DNA from: Lepisosteus oculatus
Lineage: Eukaryota > Chordata > Actinopteri > Semionotiformes > Lepisosteidae
Length of the DNA: 64,000 bases
NCBI RefSeq assembly: GCF_040954835.1
Contig: NC_090703.1
Span: 19,853,444-19,917,443 of the forward strand
Direction of reading: 5' to 3'
Shown: one piece after another, positions 35,217-47,600 of the stretch
Layout of the letters: the number at the start of each line of letters is the position of its first letter
How positions within the stretch are numbered: the stretch's first letter is position 1
The notes under the pieces: generated by a model
Database searches by the model: none
The model's input: only the letters and a program-made list of their open reading frames with translations
Told to the model about the DNA's origin: nothing
Translations under genes and position numbers: made by a program

Positions 35217-36369
35217 TGTTGGACATTTACACTTCCTTTTGCATTGTCTTGTACCTGTTTACTGGAAACTTGTGTATTTATGTAAGGACATTTCTAGCGT
35301 ATATAAACAGATGCTTATATACTCATGTTTTATTTGCTCACAAAGATTCATTTACTACAGTATGTATTAATGTGTTTAGCAAACATCATATCTAACAGTA
35401 CACCTGATTTGCAAAACGTCATACCATTATTCCAGGTCTACTGCCGAAGGAACACAGTCATCATAAATACACAGAACAGAATTCAGCAGATATGAACTTC
35501 AAAAGTTAAACATACTGACAGGTATTTGTCTTCCTAAAAAAGAACTGGAAAGACATATTAAGCTAACAGTTTTTCTTTTCCTGTATTTTAGCTTTAAAGA
35601 CTCACTTTTTAATGGTGATATGCACATTATGCAATATGAAATATTATAGAAGAAGTAACTATTAATCATTTTCTAGTAGATTCCACTTGGTGTATGGCTC
35701 ATACTTAGAGGATTTAGAATAACAACAAAACAATTAAGCATAACGTTGAGCTGAATTCAGAAAAGCTATATGAGGTTTGTTCCACTTGGGGAAATAGAAG
35801 TAAAAAGAAGGATAGAAAATTGTAAAGTGTGAAAATATGTGGTGTAAATATATTGTATTTGCTACTATATTTTACTTAGCCCATTGCAATTTCTTTACTG
35901 GTGGCACCAATACTTTGTATCTACTGTAGCTTTGGCTGATGCAATCAATGTATTTGAACAAGATCATTCAATAAATTTTGAAAAAAAGAAAAACAATGTA
36001 TATACTTTTTTTGTTTCAAAGTCTTATTTTCCTTTAGCTGGATGGCTCAGTAAAAGGTTATGAACATACTTTTTGACAGAGAACATTTAGAAATGTTACA
36101 TTTCAACAAACTTAGAAATAGTAACTTCAAACATGCTTTTTAAACAGAAATGAATCCGTGCCACCCACAATATCAACCAGCTTGAAATAAAATTATATGA
36201 TATTGGGCATTGTGCATTCTCCTGTTAAAAAGATACATTTTTTTTATTTTTAATGGTCAGAGTGTGGGCTTTGTTGCTGAAAACATTTAAAGCTATCAAA
36301 CAACATTTTAACATTGCATTCTTTATTTGCATAATCACCGGAGTCAGGCAATATGCATTTATTGTATCG
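35217..36369. other. ahnak2 3' UTR and downstream DNA
   Basis: AT-rich, with no coding frame of note. The probable 3' UTR runs to the AATAAA at 35970 or the one near 36187. Confidence 0.55.
35970..35975 (+). promoter_or_regulatory. Candidate poly(A) signal for ahnak2
   Basis: AATAAA lies about 750 bp after the stop codon, followed at once by an A-rich run and then a T-rich stretch near 36005. It is the best-placed candidate, but another AATAAA occurs near 36187. No transcript evidence is available. Confidence 0.4.
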
Positions 36370-36860
36370 TTAATTTGTTAACCATCTCAATCAACACCCC
36401 TTCACCAGCAAGGGGGGCATGTGGTCCATGTAAGCTCTCTTCAGCACACCCAGTCATCACTGAACCAGTCATCATCTTTCATGCCCAAAGAAGGCTCCAC
36501 AGACAAAATGTTGTGTTTCTTTTCAGCATGGAATATACCTTTACTTGTTCCTTTGCAGCCTACGCATGCTGATGCAGATACTTACTTGAACTATCATCTT
36601 GCATGCGACAGGCCACACTGCTCCTTGCACAAGTCTCAGCTCAATGAGCCACGCATCTCTCAGCAACAACCCTGCAAGGATAGGGGAACCCAGGTAGTCC
36701 CAGTATTTTAGACCCTTCCGGCCCAAGTGATAATTGGTTATTTATACCCAATCACTCGGGAGATGCTGGTATTAATCTGTTCGTGTAGTCCAGTTTTATC
36801 TGGACTATGGAACGTAAACTGGCTAACCTGACGCAGCTACCCACCTGAACCATTTCTGTA
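36370..36860 (+). mobile_element. PLE-tail-related repeat
   Basis: 36478-36600 matches the PLE tail (AGAAGGCTCCACAG, CTTTTCAGCATGGAATA, ACTTGTTCCTTTGCAGCC, ACGCATGCTGA). A second copy of its end (GACGCAGCTACCCACCTG) lies at 36831-36848, so this is a composite or partly duplicated terminal repeat. The sequence between the two ends is not recognised. Confidence 0.55.
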
Positions 36861-38375
36861 AGATGTTATACATCTTGTGTATCCTTTTATTAGTCATACT
36901 TATTCACCATTCACACACGACAAATGCAGTTATATACTGTATAAGTGCCACTTCAATTAAACAAATGTCAATCCACGTTTAAGGATCGGTGGAGACATTA
37001 TTTATTTATAGCATCAATAACTGCACCGTATTTTTTGACATTTTGGTCATGATTCATTTCTTATTTATTTCGTTAATTTCTTATTGATTTTATAGCTTAC
37101 ACACGTTTTATCAATGCAAATTATAGTAGTAGAACTTCCGTTCTTATTTGAGTCGCAAAGTGGGAGGGGTGACAACTGTTTTCACTTTAAACAGTTACAA
37201 ACCATCACTAAAATACTGTACTGTAAATAACATTTTAAATACATAATAAAAACAATTAACTTAAGTATTTAGTAAACGCACCTCTCCTATGACCTGTGAA
37301 TCCCAGGTGGCGCAGGAAGCACTACAGCAGCAGCACAGAAAGAGGCAATACTTGTTTATTTTATTTTATTTTGTTTGTTTTTAATTTTTCTTAGAAAGAG
37401 GCAATACTGATTATATTTTAACCCTATCGTTTTTTTCACACACAAACTGACGCTATGTGGCAAAACCGCATTCAGGGTCGACCCAGGGGTTGTGGACTCT
37501 CAAGTCGAAACTGGGCTCCCACAGTGCCATCTTCTGGTCTACGGGGAAAAGCTGCCTCACCCGTCCCTAAGACCTGGTGGGAAAATAATTACTGTACTAT
37601 TCTTGCAAAATTTCCAAGGAAACACGTAGATTTTACTAGTTTTGTTTTATTATGCTGTGCATACAAAAAGTTTATGTCCTTCCTACTTAGTCATTAAAGA
37701 TCCCCTGACACTGTTCATAAGAGTAGGGATATTAACCCTGGCATCACGACTGAATTCCACTTTGGGTTTGCTCAGTCTGTTGTGCCCTTAATTCCATCAT
37801 TGAAGTAATTTCTTACCTCCAGGCCCTCCATGAGCTCAGATGAGGCCTGGGCCATTTCACATTGTGAGGTCCCCTCATTGTTTGGGAAGAAGGGTAAAAA
37901 ATATTTTAATATACAGAATGGCACGATGGGAAGATTAAGGTGGGCATTTTGAAACTTCTAAAGAAAGGTAGATTCAGCACTGAAAGGGGGGGTGTTTTTT
38001 CACAGCTGAGGACTTTAGTCCAGAATCACAGTATGTGGTAAAAGTTCCAAATTGGACTTAAGTCGAGAAACACAGCCAAATGGTTAAAGTGGAGGACCAC
38101 GCACCCTTGGCTGAGGTGAGGCCTGGGCCACATGGCTCTCTTAGGGCCTGCTTACCTCTACCTCATCTACTGTGTAGTAAGGGTGCGCATTTCAGTAGAG
38201 TTTTGGGATTCTTTCAGTTGAGTAGTGCTATAAACTTTTCTGTATCTAGCCAGCACAATTTATTTTGTCTGCTGGCACAACATAAACAGTTTTTAAGAAA
38301 ATGTGTATTTTACATGAAAAATGTTGTTAAAATAAATATATTATAATAAATACATGTATTATAAATATATTATAA
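36861..38375. other. Intergenic, no gene recognised
   Basis: Apart from the A-tail insertion at 37337 I see no known family. GAGGCCTGGGCCA occurs at both about 37842 and 38118, perhaps an unclassified repeat. Confidence 0.5.
37337..37408 (-). repeat. A-tail-only insertion with target-site duplication
   Basis: A 16-bp direct repeat, AGAAAGAGGCAATACT, lies at 37337-37352 and 37393-37408. Between the copies are 40 bp of almost pure T with spaced A and G, which is an A-rich tail on the minus strand. This is the footprint expected of a target-primed insertion that kept little beyond its tail. Confidence 0.5.
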
Positions 38376-40690
38376 AGTCCCAAGAAGCTGGACATCCCTC
38401 AAACCCAAGTCGACCTCAACCCTTTCTACCGCAAGATTCAGCTCAAAGCTCATTTTGCTGACAACTGCTCCTCACCAGTCGCGGACAACAACCCAGTCAC
38501 TGATGCCATTCACAATATTAATCCTAAACGGAACTCTTGGAATCCCCCTTCAGGCCGTTTTACACCTGTTGATTATTAACCAATGCAGCATTCAAGTTCT
38601 CAAGACCCTTCCCACACCTAGGAAACACAGGTCTAACATCAGAAATTCTGGCGCTCCTCTCTGCAATAGGGATGATATTGTTATCAAACCAGCGGTTTGT
38701 GGCAAAAAGACCTTTACATTAAGGAAGCCTCCAAAAAATTAACTCATACTTCTGCCTATTGTCCTGTCCAACAGGATCCTACCACTGACTACCAGAAGTC
38801 TTTTATTAGCAACCAGGAGCTCCCCCAGCAGGTGAACTGTCTCATCATCGAACATCCCCAGGTATCCCAATTCTATCTCCTTCCCAAAACCCACAAACCC
38901 GACACCCCTGGACGCCCCATTGTCTCATCATGCAATTGTCCGACCACACTCATCTCTTCTTTTCTCAACAGCCTTATGAGACCGCTGGTTGAAATGCTTC
39001 CCTTATATATAAAGGACACCAACCATGCCCTCCAAATTTTCAATGATTTCCAATTTCAGGGTCCAGAATGCTACACTTTTACCATGGATATCACGTCTCT
39101 CTACACCGTCATTCCCCACAATGATGGTCTTACAGCCCTCAAGCACATGTTAGACAAACGCGCAGAGCTCAATCCACCCACCCACACTCTAGTGCATCTT
39201 GCGGAATTTGTTTTCACACTCAATGTGTTCTCTTTCAATAACCTTTTTTATCAGCAGGTTAGTGGAGTCCCCATGGGCACCAGGATGGGACCTACCTATT
39301 TGTCGTCTGGGTAGAAGAACACTTCTTTGCTTCCTATACTGGCTTTGTCAATGAACTCTACAAGCGATACATCAATGACTGCATCGGTGCTGCTACATGC
39401 TCTAATGACCAGCTAAAGAACTTCCTGCATCAATTTTATTAACTCTCACCCGTCCCTTAAATATTCAGTTAACATCTTCCACCATCCGTTTCTAGACGTA
39501 AATTTATCTATTAACCATCCACGACTCTCTACCTCGGTCTATTACAAACCCACATTTTCACACAGCTATCTCCTGTACAGCTCTTTTCACCGCACTCACA
39601 CAAAAAACACTCTCCCTTTTTCACAGTTCCTCAGGTTACGTTGACTCTGCAGTGACGACATCGATTTCCAGAACCAAGCACTCAAAATGCATTCATTTTT
39701 CATCAACAGAGGATACCCCACCAATGTTATAGATAGGGCCCTCACGTGGGCCAAAAACAGCCCTCAGCTCATCAACTCAACAGAGAAGTCCCGGTCTCAC
39801 AACCGCATTCCTTTGGTGCTTCCCTACCACTCTAACACACTTTCTATCCCCAGGACCATTATTAACAACTACTCCATTTTACAGGACAATCCCTCCATCT
39901 GTACCCTTTTTTCTGACCACCCAATCATCTCTTACCGCCGACCATCCAATCTACATAAACTTCTGGTTCACAGCTCCCTTGACCGTACTCGGCCATCAGC
40001 CCCACCAGGAACCTTCCCCTGCAACAGAACTTTCCTCATCACCTGCAAATACATATCTAACAACACTCTCATTCAGGACCCCTCAGGTCATTTCTGGATC
40101 ATCCAGCATCATGTACCTCCAGCAACCTCATTTACTGTATCTCCTGCAAAAAATGCCCAGCTACTGTATGTACATTGGGGAAACCGGAGGAGACTAGGAG
40201 ACCGCTTCAGAGAACATTGTTAGGGCTGTGAAGATTAAAGATTTCTCCAAGCCCATAGTTTCTCATTTCACCTCTTACGGCCATGATCACACTGATCTCC
40301 CTGTCTCTGTTTTCAAAGAAGGGTTTCTCAACTCCCATAGCAGAAAGACTACAGAAACTAAACTCACCCTGAAACTCGGTTCACACCTTCCTCCTTCTCT
40401 TAATTACTGATTTATTTTTGTGTAATCTTCTCTATTCTCATGCAGGTTTTTGACTTCACACCTTTCTTCACCCCTCTCCACTTTGCACTTTCTGAGTGGC
40501 CTCTCTGCCTCTCTGCCCCTCCTGCCTCCTCCCCTCTCCCAGCTTTTGTTCTTCTATGCTATTTAATCTTTGCTGCCTGCCCTCTTTCTCACACCTGAAG
40601 AGGGATTCACAGCAGAAACTATGTGTTTTCTCTCTTCTCTTTTCAGCATGGAATAAACCAATTACTTGTTCCCTTATAACTACAGTATAC
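38376..40690 (+). mobile_element. Penelope-like retroelement (RT + GIY-YIG), broken
   Basis: Fragments in several frames match Penelope-like elements in order: DDIVIKPA and DLYIKEASKKL (about 38670-38740), FYLLPKTHKP and GRPIVSS (about 38872-38932), RT motif FTMDITSLYT (39079-39108), SGVPMGTRMGP (39262-39294), a YIND box at 39368-39379 in place of the usual YxDD, LDVNLSI (about 39495), and a GIY-YIG endonuclease core with YIGETGG and RRLGDRFREHC (40168-40223). Stops and frameshifts occur, for example near 38577, 39312 and 39440, and the catalytic Asp is Asn. The copy therefore cannot encode a working protein. The 3' part (40590-40690) is the family tail also seen at 10360 and 36480. Confidence 0.88.
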
Positions 40691-40744
40691 GTATTTATAA
40701 ATACATATAATAAAAGTATATGTGCATATAGATTCTAGTGGGGT

Positions 40745-40845
40745 GCTGCATCAGTATATGTTGCCTGCAAAGGAACAAGTGAAGATAGCTTCCCTACTGA
40801 AAAAAGAAAAAGAAAGGAGGAAAACAATGTTTCAGCCATAGAGAA
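40745..40845 (-). mobile_element. Inverted copy of the PLE tail
   Basis: Read on the minus strand this segment gives GCTGAAACATTG, a pyrimidine-rich stretch, TTTTTTCAG, ACTTGTTCCTTTGCAG and a TGATGCAGC end, the same order as the plus-strand tail at 40590-40690. The two tails face each other about 55 bp apart. PLEs are known to carry terminal repeats in either orientation. Confidence 0.6.
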
Positions 40846-41563
40846 ACTCTTGACACAATGTACATGAAGAAAACGTTACATTTCTTCTTTCTGCTTTCTA
40901 CTTCTTCCTTCTACTATTTAGGAAACAATTATTGTTCGACTTGGATTTTCATTCAGGAGAAAAATCTGCCCTGTCTGAAGGTGTCAGGGTGATCAGGGAG
41001 CCAGGTGGCAGCTCCAGACAAGTCATCTGTACACCTCCATTACCAAGGAATAATATACCAGTGACACTACCATTGACCTTACTGCAGCATGCATAAAACA
41101 ACACTGAAAGGCAAATGACTGCACAAAAACACACGGATTGCATTACAGTCATCTATAGGTACTGTAGATGCAGCATATTCTCAGGGCAATAGAGTAACTC
41201 CTGAACCAGTCATTCCGAAACAGATAAGTTAATACATTACTCCCACAGCTTCAATAAAGTGTGCCTTTAACTTCTGAGACTTTTAATACACAAATCCTCT
41301 TTAGAAACCACTGCACTTTACCTGGATCGCGCATTGTCCTGCCGTTGTCAATCAAGAAAGGTATTCGATATTGCTAAGAGAACTAAGATCGCTGCTGTCC
41401 TGGTTCCAGAGTACGGTAAGGGACTACAGAACATTTTGAATTTCAAGTGAGCTTGCTGTGATTTCCCAATCTAAGCATGTTTTTCAGCAGGCAGGAGAAA
41501 AGGTTATCGCGTTTGGGGTTTTTTGACCCCATTGCAAACTTACCTTTTCTTTCTTCCACGAAG
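40846..41563. other. Region upstream of dglucy
   Basis: Should hold the dglucy promoter and 5' UTR exon. A possible 5' UTR exon ends near 41360 (CAATCAAGAAAG before GTATTC). There is no clear TATA box or CpG island. Confidence 0.4.
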
Positions 41564-41572
41564 ACTGCAACA

Positions 41573-41675
41573 ATGTTGTGCGCCAAATCCCTGCAACATT
41601 CCCACCCGGCAGCTATCCGTGCACTCATCCGAAGCAAAAACCATGGAATCAAGAACACTTCTGGGATAGCTGCAG
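41573..41675 (+). CDS. dglucy: dglucy exon 1 (start and targeting peptide)
   Basis: ATG at 41573 opens a basic N-terminus ending KNTSGIAA, aligning with the human start region (AIRSL..IRNTSSMA). It ends in phase 1 before GTAACG. A pyrimidine-rich acceptor ending ACGAAG just upstream suggests the exon begins at 41564 and that a 5' UTR exon lies further upstream. Confidence 0.85.
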
Positions 41676-44600
41676 GTAACGCGGAGCCGCCTTCTTTATT
41701 TTGGGGGAGATTTCTGCTGGTAACATTTTTTTACTCCCTCCCCTTGTTTTATCGCTTTATATTCAAACGCTCCTTCTTTGGTCAGATTGGTTATGACATA
41801 TTTTCAGAGGTCGTTTGTTGTAAAAGCAGGACTCCGATTGAAACTTGTCATTGAAGGATACAAGCAAGCCAATATTGTGATTCTGCACAAGACGTTGGCC
41901 GATGATTTTGAAGCTTTCAGCCATGCCAACAACGGCCCCTTGCCTCTACTGTACCGGAGCCCGCCAGGAGAGTGGACCTGCCCGAAACTGGCAGAAGATT
42001 CTGATATTAGGTATGTGTTTTACAGGTACACTGCCCAAGGTGCAGAAAAGGCAGCAACAGCACAGTAATTTCAGCATGGAAATCATTAAGCACATGAAGA
42101 TACCACAGATTCCTTATTTTTATTGTTTTTAAAATAATGCGCAACCTTGCTATTTTGTTATATATACAGTAAGTACACCCCAGAATAAAATCATAGGCAA
42201 ATGCTGAGTTACAATACTTTGCTAAAAACTGGAATCTCTAGTTTAAATTTCACTCTAGGAAGGAATTTAAATTTCCTAAGGTTATAACTAAACTACGTGG
42301 GTTAAAGTTTGACAAGGTTTAAGGTTGTTTTCCTTCTGTAAAAGGCAGAAAATGTTTAACATTAACGGGGGAGAGGATACCTTTGGCTTTATATCTGTAA
42401 CAGTGTCATTTATAAATTTCAGTAAAAGACAAAGCAGTTTCTGAACAGTATTACTAATGATATTTTTAACTTTGAAATTCCTGTAAGTACACGGACTGTC
42501 CAGGCATTATCAGAATGCCCCTCATTCATGGTGGGAAGGACTAGGTAGGGTAACCTAGACACGACACTCATACCCTACTGATGATGTGATGCAGCAGTAG
42601 TAATCCTGTTCAGTACGAGAAGAGCTGTTGGTGTGAACATTTAGTGTCTGTGAGGAGCCTATGGTGTAAAGCTACCATTTTTTGGACTATGCCTGAACGC
42701 CTCAAAGTCAGAATCAACCCTATTATGTTTTACCCAACATCATCTGTAAGATAAACTTTATGAATTTTGAGAACAAAATCAGACAATAAAATTCTAGAAA
42801 TGAGTAAACAAAAGTATTTTTTTACTTATAAAAAGCATATGCAAAAATGTCTTAATAATCAGTCGTTGATTACATATGAACTGGGTTCCAGCCCAATCTG
42901 TCCCATGAAAGAAAACCTTTACTTTTCCAGAACAGACTGCCCTGAGTATTGCATGTTTGAAAATGGGAACTTTGCTGGCAGTATTCCGAGTCTGATGTCA
43001 CACTCAGAAGAGTTTGAGGATATGGTGACTTTCTACTTGGGCTGCAGCTTCAGCTTTGAGCAAACCTTGCGGCAGGCAGGAATCCCAGTCCGGAATGTGG
43101 AACAGGACCGTAACGTCAGCATGTACAAGGCAAGCTAAAAGGGACGTCTTCTGAGCACCAGAACTGCCAGTTGTAAATCTGCACAAAATCAGAACATTCT
43201 TCACTTTTTTTCCTTTTGTTTTTTGTTTCAACTTGATGAGCTGAGGCTTCAAATTGAAGAACAGCTGCAAAAATAATACTGAATCAGTTTTTCTCTCATG
43301 CAGGAGAACACAATTCCATCAATTCCAGCCAGTCTTATTTAAGTCTAAATAAAAAAAAAACATTCAATTATTATGAAACAGTTGTTACTGATGATGGGTG
43401 GCAAGATGGTACAGTGGTTTGATTTCTGGTTGCTTCAGTATCTGTGTGGAGTTCAAACAGTCCAAAGACATGCTAGTAGGTTAAGTGGCTTCTGTAAAAA
43501 AAACAACTCTGATGTGTTTGCATTAAAAACATATATACATACATAGAATCAATATACAATTTCCCTTCATTGTGTTTGTGTCAGTTTGCTCCCTGCAATG
43601 GACTGGTATCCCATCCAGGGCGTATCCTGCCTTCTGTCCAATGAAATAGGACATACTCCAGGGCACTGTGACTGAATTAGATTAATAGGTACTGAATGTG
43701 TATGTGATGTTACTGATCATATACTGTATTCTCACTAATACACCTGAACACCAGAGGTCCTACTGTACTCTGCAGAAACCTGGACAAAATGTAATAAGCA
43801 TTTGTTTAACAATTTACAGGCAGTTGGAGACAATTCTCTCTTTTTGACTGACATCATCTGTGTTCACAATGAGACTATGTCATATTAGAAGTAATTTTAA
43901 GTGATTTGTGTGCACAGAAATTTATTTTACACATCCTTACATATCTGATGCACATTTCTGTGCTTTCTATCACTCAGTGAAGCAAAAATTTGAGTGGAGC
44001 CTTTTGAATTGTAGATATAAATAGACTTGGTCCTTAAAGTTCCAGTATCTGTAGCTTCCTTTGGTCAATTTCTGAGCTGATCTGAGGTGGCATCATTTGT
44101 TTTTTTCCCTCCTTGTGATATTCTGATTTCCAAATCAACAATAATTTCAGCTTCATTATATTGAAACTAAACCAAAGCAAGGAAGAGATGCAGTCTATGA
44201 ATGTGAAAATGTGTCTGTGCAGACCTCAGTGCCTTGCTGTGGGGTGGGCAGATTCCAGTGCCCCCTGGTGGTGACCATGAGGCCGGTGCCAGAGGGAATG
44301 CTGGACGCGGCAACTCAGGCTACACACCCCGCCAGTGACGTCCATGGAGCTCCAGTTCACATCGGATACCCAGGTCACCAAAAACTTCCTCTTCCATTCT
44401 GGCATGCCTGGGCACACAACAATGAAGGGTTATAAACGAGAGAAAGTCAGGCAACCCATCTTCCTTGTTTGAATGTTAGTAGTGTAGTCACATGAGGATC
44501 TTATTCACCCATTTCCCAGAGCATCTCAGGGAATCTTCTAAGCTTCTTGTGTAGGGGACGCCTATGTAAAATTTCATTGAAAGAGAGGATGCTGCTTGTA

Positions 44601-47600
44601 TACTGCTCTGTTTCGGGAGCTGCTCTCTTTTTCTCTTCCCTTTCCCCAGGCCTGATTGGGGTCGAGGACTTGAGCCGGCCAGACTATGGGGACGCAGTGG
44701 AGCTGCAGCCCGGGGACGTGCCCGTGTTCTGGGCCTGTGGGGTGACAGGAGTAGAGGCTGTGCGGAGCTGTAGTGAGTACGGGGGTCTTCATTCTTACAC
44801 TCCCAGTACAAAATTCTTCTAAATTCTTCCCTGAAAACTTACAGAGGCAAATATGTGGAGACTTTTCACGTTTGTGTTGTTTGTCCTTGCCTTTTGGTTT
44901 GGTTTCCTCAGATTAAAACATGCTTTCGCCGTGTTTTAAGCCTCAGGAATCCCATAGAACAGTTCTAAGGAATGTTCATTGGAGTGCATACTTTTTTACC
45001 TGTTAGAGTGGGAAAGTACTGTATTATGCACCTCACACCTCAAAGACCAGAAGAAGGCCCAAGATATACTTCATCATATATATTGAAGGCATTAGTGAGG
45101 ATCTGACGTAGCACCTTGGCTGCAAAAAAGAACAGGCTGAGACCCCATGCTAAAAAGAACAGAAAGATTGAATTCCTCAACTGCAAATGGCTGGAAGGGA
45201 GCTGAAGGGGGGCTGTGTGTTTCACTTTTATTTTAGTGTGGCATTATCCTCCACTTGCATATTGAGCGCCTTTAGGAGCACATTGTAAGTGATTACATAA
45301 CACCAATGCATATGATATTTAGATACTCCCCTGTCAGCAACCAGATTCTCTTTTGAAACCATAATAATAATAATAAACTTTATTTTATATAGTGCCTTTA
45401 AAGGTGGCTTCTCAAAGCGCTTTACAGGATGACAACAATAAATAAGAAGAATACAACAATAAACAAGGAGAATACACAAGATAAGACACAATTACAATAT
45501 ATAGAGGAGACCATGGATGGTGGTACTAAGAAGAGCAGAGGGGTGAAGAATGGAACCAGTTAAGTAAAGGCTTTTCTGAAGAAGAGGGTTTTGAGTCTGG
45601 ATTTGAAGGAGTTTAGAGAAGGTGACTCTCTGACATCCTTGGGCAAAGAGTTCCAGAGCTTGGGGGCATAAAGGAAAAGGCCCTGTCACCCATACAATGT
45701 AGACGGGCTTGGGGGACAGTAAGGAGGGCAGAATTTGAAGAGCGGAGGCTGCGAGGTGGGGAGTAGGGCGATAAAAGTTCAGACAGGCACTGAGGTGCCA
45801 AGCCATGTAGAGCCTTATAGGTGAGCATGAGGATTTTAAAGTCTACACAGAATTTGACCGGAAGCCAGTGCAAGGACTCCAGGACAGGAGTAATGTGAAC
45901 ACTTGCACTAGAACTGGTCAGGAATGAGGCATCATTTATAAATTTCATAATTGAAAAAAACAAAGTTGTAACCCTTTTGCTGTTTCTGCAAAACCCTCAG
46001 CATTGTAATATGATTAATAAAATGGTTATGAATTGTTCATAAAAATAATTGCTTACACTTATATAGCACCTTTCTGGACACTCAAAGTGCTTTTACAGGT
46101 AATGGGTACTCCCCTCCACCACCACCAATGTGCAGGCCCCACCTGGATGATGCGACGGCACCCATAGTGTGCCAGCATGCTCAGCACACACCAGCTATTG
46201 GTGGGGAGGAGAACAGAGTGATGAAGCCAGTTTGAAGATGGGGATTATTAGGAGGCCATGACTGGTAAAGGCCAATGGGAAATTTGGCCAGGACACCAGG
46301 GTTACACCCCTACTCTTTTATAGAAACACCCTGGGATTTTTAATGACCACACAGAGTCAGGACCTCAGTTGGATCTCATCCAAAGGATGTTGCCTTTTTA
46401 TAGTATAGTGTCCCTGTCACTATACTGGGGTATTAGGATCCTCATGGACCACAGGGTGAGCACCCCTTACTGGCCCCACTAACACCTCTTCCAGCAGCAA
46501 CCTTGATTTTTCCCAGGAGGTCTCCCATCCAGGTACTGACCAGGCTCACACCTGCTGAGCTCCAGGGAGTTGCCAGTTGTGAGTTACAAAGTGATATAGC
46601 TGCTGACTCAGAGAATCATTTATAAAGTCTACAGTTTTTAGATGTTGTTACTCGAAAGGAAAGTGTAATACATATTTCAAATATCAAAGACAGCTGAAAA
46701 CCTTTTTTTATTTAGAGCACTTACCCAAAACTTTTACACTGCCTTGAACAAGCAGAATAGTAACATGTCCAGGTGTCATGAAGCAATGAATCCTTAATAT
46801 ATTTCTAAGAAATTCTTGTAATAAAATCTTATATATCAGAACTATGAAATGTGTGTTTAGTCCCTTTGGAAAATGTGAGTTATTTGTCCTCGGTTATGTC
46901 TTTCTCCTGAGGCAGAGTCCCCCTTGGCCTTCACTCACTCCCCCGGCTGCATGTTCCTCAGTGACTGTGAAGAGAGGGCCTCTGCTCCCAGGCCCAGTGC
47001 TGCTGACACCCCTCTTGCCTTCCGCGTTGCCCGGGAGCCCCTGCACTACAGCCTGGTCTCAGCCTCAGCAGTCCAGCGGATCAGAGCCCTGGAGACACTT
47101 ATCAGGACTGAACCAGGTGCGAAGGCAGTCCCCCTGTTCGTAAGGAAAACAGATCGGCTATTGGCCAGAGAACACACAGAGCTTTTCCCCATGGCAGTAG
47201 CCTTGACAGAGAGATATTATGCGTTGAGCTCGACCTACAAGAAAGCATGAACCTATATAGAAACATTGCTTCATCCAAGCTGATCAGCCTCATGCAAGGT
47301 TCGAGACAGTCATGCAAAGAGCCTATATGTATGTCCCAGATACTAGTGCTATAGACAGATGGACAATCGCACCTCGTGTGGGTGGACATACACTGTACAT
47401 ACATATAGATTGGCTCTGCACTTAGAAAAGTTCAACAGGAATGGATTGAAACTTGTTTCCATATGCCCATAGCACTTACAGTATATACCCAACAGCTTGT
47501 TCTGTCTACGATCACTCAGAAGAGAAGGGGCTACAGGTGTTATAACATTTAACTTTTTGAGAGGGGAGCAGCAGCAGCATGCAAGCTTCAAAGGAAAAAG

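Noticed and set aside
41477..41572. Upstream in-frame ATG extending dglucy
   Set aside because: A strong acceptor at 41563 separates it from the coding exon, and homology with the human protein begins at the 41573 start.
46515..46608. A 5S rRNA gene
   Set aside because: Too diverged, and continuous with a SINE body and tail shared with the copy at 63393.
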